Source of the DNA: Candidatus Rokuibacteriota bacterium | Lineage (GTDB): Bacteria; Methylomirabilota; Methylomirabilia; Rokubacteriales; CSP1-6 | Direction of reading: 5' to 3' | NCBI GenBank assembly: GCA_003220195.1 | Contig: QHRT01000173.1 | Location: 1-16,296, forward strand | Length of the DNA stretch: 16,296 nucleotides | In this document: in pieces, positions 7,200 through 14,609 of the stretch | How the letters are laid out: each line of letters starts with the position of its first letter | Numbering within the stretch: the stretch's first letter is position 1 | Made by a program: the position numbers and the translations under genes | Notes under the pieces: model-generated | What the model was told of the DNA's origin: nothing | What the model saw: only the letters and a program-made list of their open reading frames with translations | The model's database searches: none

Positions 7200-8234
7200 A
7201 TGGCGACACCCCCGAAGAATCGTGACTGGCTCGCGCTGACCGTCGAGGATCCGCTCGAGCCCGATCTGCCGATCTGTGATCCGCATCATCATCTCTGGGA
7301 CGGCCAGACCACGCGCGTCGCGCCGCGGTACCTGCTGGACGAGGTCCTCGAAGACGTCGGGAGCGGCCACAGCGTCGTCTCGACGGTCTTCATCGAGTGC
7401 GGTGCGATGTTCAGGAGCGACGGCCCGGAGGCGATGAAGCCGGTGGGGGAGACGGAGTTCGTGAACGGCATCGCGGCGATGAGCGCGTCCGGACGCTACG
7501 GCACGACGCGCATCGCCGCCGGAATCGTCGGCACGGCGAACTTCCGGCTCGGCGACGGCGTCGCGGCCGTCCTCGACGCGCAGATCGCCTCCGGCGGCGG
7601 ACGGTTCCGCGGCATCCGGCTCGGCGCGGCGTGGGATCTGGACGAGCGCGTCCCCGACCACCGCACGAAGCCCGGACAGGGCCTGCTGCTGCGCGACGAC
7701 TTTCGCGCGGGGTTCAAGCATCTCGCGTCGCGCGGGTTGACGTTCGAGGCGTGGCTCTACTACCGGCAGATTCCCGACGTCACGTCGCTGGCCCGCGCGT
7801 TTCCCGGGACGACGATCATCCTGAACCACTTCGGCGGTCCGCTCGGCATCGGGCCCTATGCCGGTCGCCCCAAAGACGTCCACGCCGAGTGGCGCGGGTA
7901 CATCGGCGAGCTGGCGACGTGTCCGAACGTCGTGGCCAAGCTCGGCGGGATCAACATGGAGATCAACGGCTTCGGCTGGCACGAACGGCCGCGGCCGCCG
8001 GGAAGCCAGGAGCTCTGCGACGCGACGCGCAACTACTACGAGTTCACAATCGAGAAGTTCGGCGCGGACCGCTGCATGTTCGAATCGAACTTCCCGGTCG
8101 ACAAGGCGAGCTGCAGCTATACGGTCCTCTGGAATTCGTTCAAGAGGCTGACGTCGGGCTACTCGCCGGCCGAGAAGGCGAAACTGTTCCACGACACGGC
8201 GGCGCGCGTCTATCGCCTCCCGCGCGCGGCGTGA
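7200..8234 (+). CDS. Amidohydrolase family 2 (metal-dependent hydrolase/decarboxylase/lactonase type)
   Basis: This is a 344-aa TIM-barrel amidohydrolase of the Amidohydro_2 type. The N-terminal metal motif is CDPHHHLW, with H29 and H31 as the HxH pair on strand 1; LNHFGGP supplies H210; and MFESNFPVDK supplies the catalytic aspartate D301. The arrangement DPHHHLW plus ESNFPVD is seen in 2-pyrone-4,6-dicarboxylate lactonase-like and gamma-resorcylate decarboxylase-like proteins. The product is cytoplasmic, with no signal peptide. An AGGAG site lies 7 nt before the ATG. It is the first gene of a unit with the UGSC selenoprotein (14 bp downstream) and the EamA transporter, so it probably processes a small organic acid, lactone or ester handled by those proteins. 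The substrate cannot be read from the sequence. Confidence 0.88.
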   Translation: MATPPKNRDWLALTVEDPLEPDLPICDPHHHLWDGQTTRVAPRYLLDEVLEDVGSGHSVVSTVFIECGAMFRSDGPEAMKPVGETEFVNGIAAMSASGRYGTTRIAAGIVGTANFRLGDGVAAVLDAQIASGGGRFRGIRLGAAWDLDERVPDHRTKPGQGLLLRDDFRAGFKHLASRGLTFEAWLYYRQIPDVTSLARAFPGTTIILNHFGGPLGIGPYAGRPKDVHAEWRGYIGELATCPNVVAKLGGINMEINGFGWHERPRPPGSQELCDATRNYYEFTIEKFGADRCMFESNFPVDKASCSYTVLWNSFKRLTSGYSPAEKAKLFHDTAARVYRLPRAA

Positions 8235-8248
8235 TCACGGGAGGGGCC

Positions 8249-9863
8249 ATGAGGACCATCGAGGTGCTGCTCCCCATCGCCGGCGTCGCGCACCACGTGG
8301 CGCCGCTCGCGAAGCGCGTGGCCTCGCTCGACGGCCGCGTCGTCGGTCTGCTCGACAACTCGAAAGCGGGCACGCGGGTGTTCCTGGATCGCGTGGAGGA
8401 GCTCTTGCGACGGGAGCACGGCGTCGCGACGGTGGTCCGCTACGCGAAGAAAGCCGCTGCGCTGCCGATCCCGGACGAGATGCTGGAGGCGGCGAGCCGC
8501 CAGTGCGAGGTGGTGATCAACGGCATCGCGGACTGAGGATCCTGCACGTCGTGGAGTGTCCACGACAGCATCGAGCTCGAGAAGCGCGGTATCCCGACCG
8601 CCACCATCGTCACGGAAGAGTTCCGCTCGCTCTACGAGATCGTGACCGCGAGTCTCGGCCAGCCGGAGCTGCCGGCGGTGTACGTGGCTCATCCGATCGT
8701 CAGCGTCCCTCATCCGGAGATGCGGCGGCGAGCGGAGCCCGTCATGGGCGCGATCGTGAAGGTGGCGACTGAAGAGAGCCGACGCGAGCAGGCCGCGAGC
8801 GCGCGGACCACCGCGACTGCGGCGACTCGAACCGATCGTGCGGCCGGCGGCGTCGAGCGCTTCACCGTCGACGATGATCCGGACGCGATCTTCGAGCGGT
8901 TCGCCCGGGAAGGGTGGACGGACGGCCTTCCCATCGTGGCGCCGACCGGGGAACGGGTCGCACGGATGCTCGCGGCCACGGATCTCGATCCCGACGTCTC
9001 GCTGGGCCCGATGCCGCCGCGCTGGGGCGAGGCGACGATCCTCACGCTGGCGGTCAACGCGGTCATGGCGGGCTGCCTACCGGCGTACTTTCCGGTGGTC
9101 GTCACCGCGGTCAAGGCGATCCTCGCGAAGCCGTTCAACCTGTACGGCGTTCAACGGGCCGATCGTCGGCGAGCTCGGGATCAACGCGGGCGGCAATCTC
9201 TTCGGGCAGGGCTTCCGTCCCAACGCGACGATCGGACGAGCTGTCCGACTCTGTATGACGACGATCGGCGGCGGCTTCCCGCGAGAGGCCGACAAGTCGA
9301 CGCTCAGCAACCCCGCGAAGTACACCTGCTGCTTTGCCGAGAACGAGACGCGGAGCCCGTGGGCGCCGCTCCACGTCGAGCGGGGCTTCGCCCGCGACAC
9401 GAGCACGGTCACCGCGTTCGGCGGCGCCGCGCCCGCCAACATCATCGAGAAGAGCAAGACCGCTGACGAAATGATCGAGACCATTGCGAGAGCGATGGCG
9501 GTGTCCGGCTCCAACAACATGTTCATGAGCCAGGAAGTGCTCCTGGTCCTGGGCCCGGAGCACGCGCAGATCGCCGCGCGCCAGGGCTTCGACAAGGAAC
9601 GAGTGCGTCAGAGGCTCTTCGAGCAGGCGCGCATCCCCTTCGACCAGATCGGGCAAAGCAATGCGGACGTGCTCCAGGTGTGGCGAGCGGGCTGCATCGA
9701 CGAGGTCGACGGGCGGCGATCGTTGCGCATCGCCGAGAAGCCCGGCGACATCGTGATCGTGGTGGCCGGCGGGGCGGGCAATCACTCCGCGTCGATTCCG
9801 GGCTGGTATTCGCGTTCGGTCACCCTGCCGATCTCTGGCGCGGGCGGCTCCGCCGGCGGCTGA
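8249..9863 (+). CDS. UGSC-family selenoprotein fused to a second conserved domain; interior frame break
   Basis: Starting at ATG 8249 (GGGAGG site 4-5 nt upstream), the frame runs 95 codons to TGA 8534-8536 and continues in the same frame as G-S-C-T-S-W-S-V-H-D and LEKRGIPTATIVTEEF. The resulting A-D-U-G-S-C motif (Sec at residue 96) is that of the UGSC family, known in Sec and Cys forms. The first domain spans about residues 1-170, then an Ala/Thr/Arg-rich linker, then a second domain beginning near ERFTVDDDPDAIFERFAREG. Near 9150 the frame changes: the text goes from KPFNLYGV in one frame to NGPIVGELGINAGGNLFGQG in the next, and continues to TGA 9861-9863 with a KYTCCFAENE motif. The whole is about 537 aa. 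The redox or hydrolytic role of the family is not established to my knowledge; Sec four residues from Cys (U-G-S-C) suggests thiol/selenol redox chemistry. It is translationally coupled (TGATG) to the transporter. Confidence 0.85.
8534..8536 (+). other. In-frame TGA read as selenocysteine
   Basis: The codon sits between GCGGAC and GGATCCTGC, giving D-U-G-S-C. Coding continues in the same frame for over 600 nt with family-like sequence, and a hairpin starts 11 nt after the TGA. A plain stop would leave the next 105 nt before GTG 8642 without a start codon or gene. Confidence 0.85.
8548..8566 (+). promoter_or_regulatory. Bacterial SECIS element
   Basis: GTCGTGGA-GTG-TCCACGAC is a perfect 8-bp stem with a GUG loop. 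The loop G (8556) lies 19 nt after the last base of the TGA, within the range I recall for bacterial SECIS elements, which need a G in a small apical loop. The hairpin is itself coding (T-S-W-S-V-H-D). It would bind SelB with Sec-tRNA during translation. Confidence 0.75.
9133..9155 (+). other. Frame disruption inside the selenoprotein, flanked by a 7-bp direct repeat
   Basis: GTTCAAC occurs at 9133-9139 and again at 9149-9155. Coding is convincing in one frame up to GTT 9149-9151 and in the next frame from AAC 9153. Removing one T gives YGVNGPIV directly. From memory, relatives carry about a dozen extra residues between YGVQ and VNGP, which would instead imply a deletion of about 38 nt. Either way the frame is broken. 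Confidence 0.7.
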
Positions 9864-10726
9864 TGCCGGCGGCGGCGCTCGCGCTCGTGCTCACCGCCGC
9901 GGTCTTTCACTCGTGCTGGAACGCGCTGGCCAAGAGGGCGCAGGACCAGTTCGCGTTCCTCTGCTCGGCCCTGGCCGTCGGAGCCGTGCTCTTTCTCCCG
10001 GTGACGCTCTCGTCGCTGCCGCCCGGGGGCGTGCCCGCCGGCGCGTGGCCGTTCGTCGTCGCGACGGTCCTGCTGCACGCGCTCTACTTCGTGGCGCTCG
10101 GGCGCTCGTACCGCTCGGGCGAGTTCTCGCTCGTCTATCCGATGGCGCGCGGCCTCGGCGTCGCGCTGGTGCCGATCCTCGCCGTGATCTTCCTCGACGA
10201 ACGGCCGTCGGCGCTCGGCGCCTTCGGCATCGCGTTCGTCGCGCTCGGGATCGTCGCCTTGCAGTGGGTGGGTCGGTCGCCCGTCGCCGACGGCGCACGC
10301 TGGCGTCCCGGTCCCGGAACGGGCTGGGCGCTCCTGACCGGTGTGACGATCGGCGGCTATGCTCTCGTCGACAAGGCCGGCGTGAGCCGGCTCCATCCCG
10401 TGCCGTACATCGGGTTGATGTTCGTCGGATCGTTGCTGCTGCTTCTCCCGGTCGCCGTCCTCCGCCGCCAGAGCGTTCGCCGGGAATGGGCGGCGAACTG
10501 GCGGGCAATTCTCATAACGTCCGCGTTGACGCTGACGGCCTATCTCCTGGTCCTCTTCGCGTTCCGTCTGTCGAAGGTGGGCTACGTCGTGGCCGCGCGA
10601 GAAGTCTCGATCGTGATCTCGGTCGTGATCGGACGTCTGTGGTTCGGCGAACGACGGCTCCCCGCTCGTCTGGCGGGCGCGACGCTCGTCCTCACCGGCG
10701 TGATCTGCCTCGCGTTCGCGCGCTGA
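9863..10726 (+). CDS. EamA/DMT-family transporter
   Basis: The 287-aa hydrophobic product has about ten transmembrane segments in two EamA-type halves, with the typical AVFHSCWNALAKRA start, YPMARGLGVALVPILAVIFLDE at the end of the first half, and VAAREVSIVISVVIGRLWFGE in the equivalent place of the second. The duplicated pattern P/R-x-x-x-(V)-x-hydrophobic-E at the ends of both halves is the hallmark of drug/metabolite transporters in the inner membrane. ATG 9863 overlaps the stop of the selenoprotein gene as TGATG, so translation is coupled; no separate Shine-Dalgarno is needed. It probably moves the substrate or product of the amidohydrolase/UGSC module; direction and ligand are unknown. 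It ends 15 bp from the convergent hydrolase gene with no clear terminator. Confidence 0.88.
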   Translation: MPAAALALVLTAAVFHSCWNALAKRAQDQFAFLCSALAVGAVLFLPVTLSSLPPGGVPAGAWPFVVATVLLHALYFVALGRSYRSGEFSLVYPMARGLGVALVPILAVIFLDERPSALGAFGIAFVALGIVALQWVGRSPVADGARWRPGPGTGWALLTGVTIGGYALVDKAGVSRLHPVPYIGLMFVGSLLLLLPVAVLRRQSVRREWAANWRAILITSALTLTAYLLVLFAFRLSKVGYVVAAREVSIVISVVIGRLWFGERRLPARLAGATLVLTGVICLAFAR

Positions 10727-10741
10727 GGTCTCGGGGAGCTT

Positions 10742-11566
10742 CTACGGGTGAATCAGCGTCGGCGTGCGGCGGATGACGAACGCGTCGCGACGCTCGAAGA
10801 AATCCGCGACCACGTCGGTGAAGGCTTCCGGCCGCTCGGTGCTGATCGCGTGGCCCGCGTCGTACACGAAGACCAGGTGAGCGCCGGGGATCAGCTGTTG
10901 ATAGATGCGGCCCATCGCCGGCGGGATCACGGCATCGAGTGTCCCGAACAGCACCAGCGTCGGTGTCTGGAGTTCGGACAGCCGACGTTCGAGCCCGGCG
11001 TCACGGTCCGGCCCGCGCAGGCGCGACACGAGCGTTCTCTGCTTGGCCTGGATCGCCGGATCGGCGACAGGGATCGTGCCGAGGCGTTCGGGATGACCGT
11101 AGAGTCGGCGCGCCATCTCCTCGGGTGACCCTGACGGCGGCTCGGAGCCCTCGGGGCGGATCGCGGCCGGAGCCTCCAGCACCGTCGCCCTGATCCGCGC
11201 CGGCGCCTCGAGCGTGAGCCAGAGCGCCGTCGTGCCGCCAAACGAGGTGCCGAGGAGATTGAAGCTCTCGATGCCGAGCTTCTCCGTGGCTCGCGCCATC
11301 GTCACCGCGAGCTCCCGTATCGTGCGCGTTCGTGTGTTCTCCGCCGATTGGCCGAAACCCGGCATTTCGAACGCGATCACGCGGAATCGACGAGAGAGCA
11401 AGTCATGCGCCGGCGTGAGGCGAAGTCCGCCTGCGCCATGGAGATGGACGAGGGGCGCGCCGTCCCCGGAGACCATGTAGCGGATCCGGAAGTCGTCGGC
11501 GTCGACGAACCCTTCCTCGAACCCCGCGCCAGGAGCGTCGTGCTGCGCCATGCTCCGCTCGCTCAT
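10742..11566 (-). CDS. Alpha/beta-hydrolase
   Basis: This is a 274-aa single-domain alpha/beta-hydrolase. LHGAGG (42-47) is the oxyanion-hole loop, GTSFG (106-110) the nucleophile elbow with Ser108, LFGTLDAVIPP carries the acid Asp211, and YDAGHAI carries His239, so the triad is complete. A mobile cap region is expected at about 130-185. The nearest named groups are carbon-carbon bond (MhpC/BphD-like) hydrolases and esterases; sequence alone does not decide. ATG 11566 overlaps the stop of the flavin oxidoreductase gene as ATGA, supporting coupled translation, and a second ATG 15 nt downstream (11551) is an alternative. It is the last gene of the operon that begins with the Ldh-family gene. 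Confidence 0.87.
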   Translation of the reverse strand: MSERSMAQHDAPGAGFEEGFVDADDFRIRYMVSGDGAPLVHLHGAGGLRLTPAHDLLSRRFRVIAFEMPGFGQSAENTRTRTIRELAVTMARATEKLGIESFNLLGTSFGGTTALWLTLEAPARIRATVLEAPAAIRPEGSEPPSGSPEEMARRLYGHPERLGTIPVADPAIQAKQRTLVSRLRGPDRDAGLERRLSELQTPTLVLFGTLDAVIPPAMGRIYQQLIPGAHLVFVYDAGHAISTERPEAFTDVVADFFERRDAFVIRRTPTLIHP

Positions 11567-12639
11567 ATGTCGCGGACGCGAGGCAGCACCTTGGTGCCGA
11601 CCAGCTCGAGCGAGCGCATCAGCGCGTCGACGTCGTCGGCTCCAGCCGGCCAGAGCGACAGGTCCAGGACGCCGGCGCCCACTTCCTCGCGACAGCGCCG
11701 GATCTGCTCGACGATCGTGTCCGGGCTGCCGATGAACGTGGTGGGCAAGGGGCCGCTCCGCAGCGGCGCGCGCGCTTCCCCCGCCACGTTGCGCGAATCG
11801 AGCGTCATGAACGCGTCGCGGACACCCTCGCGCAGCACGAACGGCGCCCGGTCCGGCTGGCGGCGCAGCATCGCGTGCGCCTCCTCGTCGGTGTCGGCGA
11901 TCAGCATGTTGGCGCGGTAGACGATGTGGTCCGGCGTCGGTTGCCAGCCGTATCGCGCGCACTGCTCACGATAGTAGCGGGTCGATTTGCCGACGATCTC
12001 GAACGGGGCGAAGGAGACGCCACAGCCGATCCGATGCCGCGCGGCGAACTCGCAGGCCTCGCGGCTGACGCCGAGCGCGTACGTCGGCGGATGAGGCTCC
12101 TGGAGCGGACGAGGCCAGATCGAGACCGTGCGGTACTGGAAGTAGCGCCCCTGCCAGCCGAAGGGATGGGGCTCCGTCCACGCCTTGAGAATCACCTCCA
12201 TGCCCTCGTCGGTTCTCTCCCGGGCTTCCAGCGGATTGAGATCGTAGGTGAGGTACTCGTTGGTCGTCCCGCGCAGGAGCCCGACGACCAGGCGGCCCTC
12301 GGTGAAGGTGTCGAGCATCGCGAGCTCCTCGGCCAGCTGCACCGGATTGTTGTGCGGGACCATCGGGCCGAGCAGCGCGATTGTGATCTTCTTCAAGTGC
12401 GCGGCAATGTGCGCCGCCGCCAGGATCGGCGACGGCGTCAGGATTCTCGGCGAGTAGTGGTGCTCGGACACGCTCACCCAGTCGAACCCGAGCTCCTCGA
12501 CCAGCTGGAGCCGCTGGATCATGTCGCGATACGCTCTCGCGCCGGCCCCGCGGTCGTAGAACCCGGAGGGCGCGGGCCACGCGGACGGAAGCGGCTCCGG
12601 TGACCGGTAGCGCGCGGTCTCGAAGAACGAGATCTTCAT
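11563..12639 (-). CDS. Luciferase-like (LLM class) flavin-dependent oxidoreductase
   Basis: The 358-aa product has the bacterial luciferase-like TIM-barrel pattern: YRDMIQRLQLVEELGFDWV, SEHHYSP (58-64), TIALLGPMVPHNNPVQLAEE and a GRLVVGLLRGT strand and loop, ending with FIGSPDTIVEQI. Such enzymes use reduced FMN or F420 to oxygenate or oxidise small molecules; the alkanal/limonene-type FMNH2 monooxygenases are the closest general match. An AGGAGG site (12646-12651) lies 6 nt before the ATG, the strongest ribosome binding site in this operon. The 33-bp gap to the upstream solute-binding gene and the ATGA overlap with the hydrolase place it in one transcript. A monooxygenase-then-hydrolase order suggests oxidation followed by cleavage of an ester or diketone; that is inference. 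Confidence 0.88.
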   Translation of the reverse strand: MKISFFETARYRSPEPLPSAWPAPSGFYDRGAGARAYRDMIQRLQLVEELGFDWVSVSEHHYSPRILTPSPILAAAHIAAHLKKITIALLGPMVPHNNPVQLAEELAMLDTFTEGRLVVGLLRGTTNEYLTYDLNPLEARERTDEGMEVILKAWTEPHPFGWQGRYFQYRTVSIWPRPLQEPHPPTYALGVSREACEFAARHRIGCGVSFAPFEIVGKSTRYYREQCARYGWQPTPDHIVYRANMLIADTDEEAHAMLRRQPDRAPFVLREGVRDAFMTLDSRNVAGEARAPLRSGPLPTTFIGSPDTIVEQIRRCREEVGAGVLDLSLWPAGADDVDALMRSLELVGTKVLPRVRDI

Positions 12640-12672
12640 CGCCTTCCTCCTCGACCCGCGGTCGAACGTTCC

Positions 12673-13422
12673 CTACGGACGGGCCGGCGCGGGCGGCGCC
12701 ACCGAGACGCCGGCCACGGCGTTCCGAGCGATCGCTTCCGCGACGAAGCCCGACGCCTTGACGTCCTCGACGAACGCGCGGAGATACCGCGCCGCCGTCT
12801 CGCGGCTCTTCGGCGTGCCGACCGCCTGTTGCACCGCGGTGAATTGACCGTCGAGCAGCCGCGCGCCCGGAAGCTTCTGGACGTCGGTGAGGAGCCTCGG
12901 CTTGAGCCCGGCCAACGCTTCGAGCTTGTCCTTCACGAAGGCGTCGAACGACCCGTCGAGGCCTTTGGTCAGCACGAGCCGGGCCTTCTTGATCGTGCGC
13001 TCGAGATAGAGCCCGTATGCGCTCGCTTCCGCGCAGGCGATGCGCACGCCCTCGCGGTCCACTTCGTCTACCGAGCGGATCGGCGATCCCGCGGGGACGA
13101 GATAGGTGGACGGGATCTCGAGGTAGGCCGCGGTGAACGCGATCTCGTTCGCGCGCTGGGGCTCGGCGCCGAGAAACGCCACGTCCCACGCGCCCTGCCG
13201 CACCGAGTCGGCGAGACCGCCGGCAGTGTCGAAGTTGACGAACTCGACCGGCGCGCCGAGCCGACGGCCGAGCTCGCGCGCGACGTCGGGCGCCACGCCG
13301 CGCGGATCGGCTTTCGAGTTCGGCTTCACCAGCAGGAAATTGCCGTGATTGAGGCCGACGCGCAGCTTCCCCGTCGGTGTCAGCTCGGATCGTGCGGCGT
13401 CGGAAAGCTCGCTGGCCATCAT
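12673..13422 (-). CDS. Family-3 type solute-binding domain protein without signal peptide
   Basis: The 249-aa product shows the periplasmic binding protein family 3 order: GKLRVGLN at the first strand, GVAPDVARELGRRLGAPVEFV, GAWDVAFLGAEPQRA, IAFTAAYLEIPSTYLVPAGSPI and VDREGVRIAC. From ATG 13422 the N-terminus (MMASELSDAARSELTPTGK) has no hydrophobic stretch or lipobox, and extension to a GTG/ATG further upstream (13482) yields only arginine-rich sequence. A GGAGGG site (13428-13433) lies 5 nt before the ATG, and the start overlaps the Ldh gene stop as ATGA, so the start is well supported. The protein is therefore probably cytoplasmic, acting as a ligand sensor, buffer or enzyme-like binding protein instead of an ABC receptor; no permease or ATPase gene is nearby. 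Ligand unknown, probably an amino-acid-like or organic acid compound. Confidence 0.82.
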   Translation of the reverse strand: MMASELSDAARSELTPTGKLRVGLNHGNFLLVKPNSKADPRGVAPDVARELGRRLGAPVEFVNFDTAGGLADSVRQGAWDVAFLGAEPQRANEIAFTAAYLEIPSTYLVPAGSPIRSVDEVDREGVRIACAEASAYGLYLERTIKKARLVLTKGLDGSFDAFVKDKLEALAGLKPRLLTDVQKLPGARLLDGQFTAVQQAVGTPKSRETAARYLRAFVEDVKASGFVAEAIARNAVAGVSVAPPAPARP

Positions 13423-14519
13423 CGAGGCCCTCCGGCATCGAGCGGCGCCACGCCGAGGTCGCGAGTGCACTCGGCGAACCACTGGACGACCTCTTTGTGA
13501 AGCGGGATGCCGTGCTGGCGACGATGCTCCAGCTCTTCGGCCTCCGACAGTCCCGGATACAGCACGCGCTCCTGCCCTGGCGCCGGCGTGGACGTACGGA
13601 GCGTCTTCAGCATGTCGTCCATCGTCGTCTTGAACTGCTCCAGATCGGTGAACGCTTCGATGTTGTACGCGACGAACTGGGTCTTCGATCCGCTCCCGGC
13701 CAGGAGCATCGTGGGGAGCGCGCCCGAGAGCACGGTGGACAGCACCTCCGCCATGAGCGCGAAGCCGTAACCCTTGTGCGACCCCTGCTCGCGCGTCCCG
13801 CCGAGCGGAAGCTGGAAGATGTCGTCACGATTGAAGACCGGCTTCTCTTCCATGATCGGCGTGCCGTCGCTGTCGGTGACCCAGCCCGGAAGCAGCGGAG
13901 AGCCGACGCGCATGGCGAGGCGGATCTTGTTGCCCGCGATGGCCGACGTCGCCGCGTCGAAGAGCATCGGCGCTTCGTGGCGCGCCGGCGCCGCGAGCGC
14001 GATCGGGTTGGTGCCGAGGAGCGGCTTCCTGGCGAACGTCGGCACCACCGAGAGCCCGGCGCCGGTGAAGCACACGCCGACCATGTCCTCTTGCGCGGCC
14101 ATCATCGCGTAGTGCCCGATCGCGCCGAAGTGGCCGCTGTTGTGCACGATCACCACGCCGACGCCGACCTGCCGCGCCTTCTGGATGGCGAGCCGCATCG
14201 CTCTCGGCCCCATCATGATGCCGAGCCTCTTCTCCGCATCGATCACGGCCGTGCCGGGTGACTCGCGCACGAGCCGCCATCCCGGCTTCGGATTGAGCTT
14301 GCCCGCCTTGTAGTCGCGGACGTAGGCGCGGAGCATGTTCGAGACGCCGTGCGTCTCGACGCCGCGGAGGTCGGTCAGCGTCAGGGCGTCGGCGCCTTCG
14401 GCCGCGTCCTCGGCGCTCACGCCGAGCTTTTCGAAGATCTCCGTCACGGCTCGTCGCAGCTTCTGCTCCGAGACGAGCACCTGGTCTTTTTCGGGCACCT
14501 TGAACCGTTCGAGAATCAT
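13419..14519 (-). CDS. Ldh-family (malate/L-sulfolactate/L-lactate type) NAD(P)-dependent oxidoreductase
   Basis: The 366-aa length suits the family. Visible motifs are TDLRGVETHGVSN (residues 49-61, with D50 and H57), VHNSGHFGAIGHYAMMA (H126 and H130 in the active-site region), LLGTNPIALAAPA and GSHKGYGFALMAEVLS in the nucleotide-binding part. Members reduce 2-oxoacids or oxidise 2-hydroxyacids such as malate, sulfolactate, ureidoglycolate or delta-1-piperideine-2-carboxylate; which one cannot be read here. An AGGAG site lies 6 nt before ATG 14519. It is the first gene of the four-gene minus-strand operon and overlaps the solute-binding gene by 4 nt. Confidence 0.9.
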   Translation of the reverse strand: MILERFKVPEKDQVLVSEQKLRRAVTEIFEKLGVSAEDAAEGADALTLTDLRGVETHGVSNMLRAYVRDYKAGKLNPKPGWRLVRESPGTAVIDAEKRLGIMMGPRAMRLAIQKARQVGVGVVIVHNSGHFGAIGHYAMMAAQEDMVGVCFTGAGLSVVPTFARKPLLGTNPIALAAPARHEAPMLFDAATSAIAGNKIRLAMRVGSPLLPGWVTDSDGTPIMEEKPVFNRDDIFQLPLGGTREQGSHKGYGFALMAEVLSTVLSGALPTMLLAGSGSKTQFVAYNIEAFTDLEQFKTTMDDMLKTLRTSTPAPGQERVLYPGLSEAEELEHRRQHGIPLHKEVVQWFAECTRDLGVAPLDAGGPR

Positions 14520-14557
14520 GGCTCGCTCCTCGATGTGCGGATCTCGTTCCGGGCTCG

Positions 14558-14586
14558 ATCGTAGCCGATTTCGTGACCGAGGTCTC
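14558..14586 (-). promoter_or_regulatory. Candidate promoter of the Ldh operon
   Basis: On the minus strand GAGACC (14586-14581), a 17-nt spacer and TACGAT (14563-14558) resemble -35 and -10 boxes (three and four matches). Transcription would begin near 14551, about 32 nt before ATG 14519. It lies in the only gap (14520-14609) before the operon. Confidence 0.32.
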
Positions 14587-14609
14587 GCGATGGTGTCGCG
14601 CGGGACTCG

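Noticed and set aside
7029..8192. 387-aa minus-strand open frame
   Set aside because: Antisense to the amidohydrolase, whose metal motifs and ribosome binding site are clear.
8642..9466. Independent gene starting at GTG 8642
   Set aside because: It is the in-frame continuation of the UGSC protein after the Sec codon; no ribosome binding site is evident and its tail after 9151 is out-of-frame noise.
9680..9862. Upstream start for the EamA transporter
   Set aside because: The extension is arginine-rich and overlaps the selenoprotein; ATG 9863 gives the normal family N-terminus with TGATG coupling.
11567..11962. N-terminal extension of the alpha/beta-hydrolase
   Set aside because: The extra 132 residues are a shadow of the flavin oxidoreductase gene; ATG 11566 gives a complete hydrolase.
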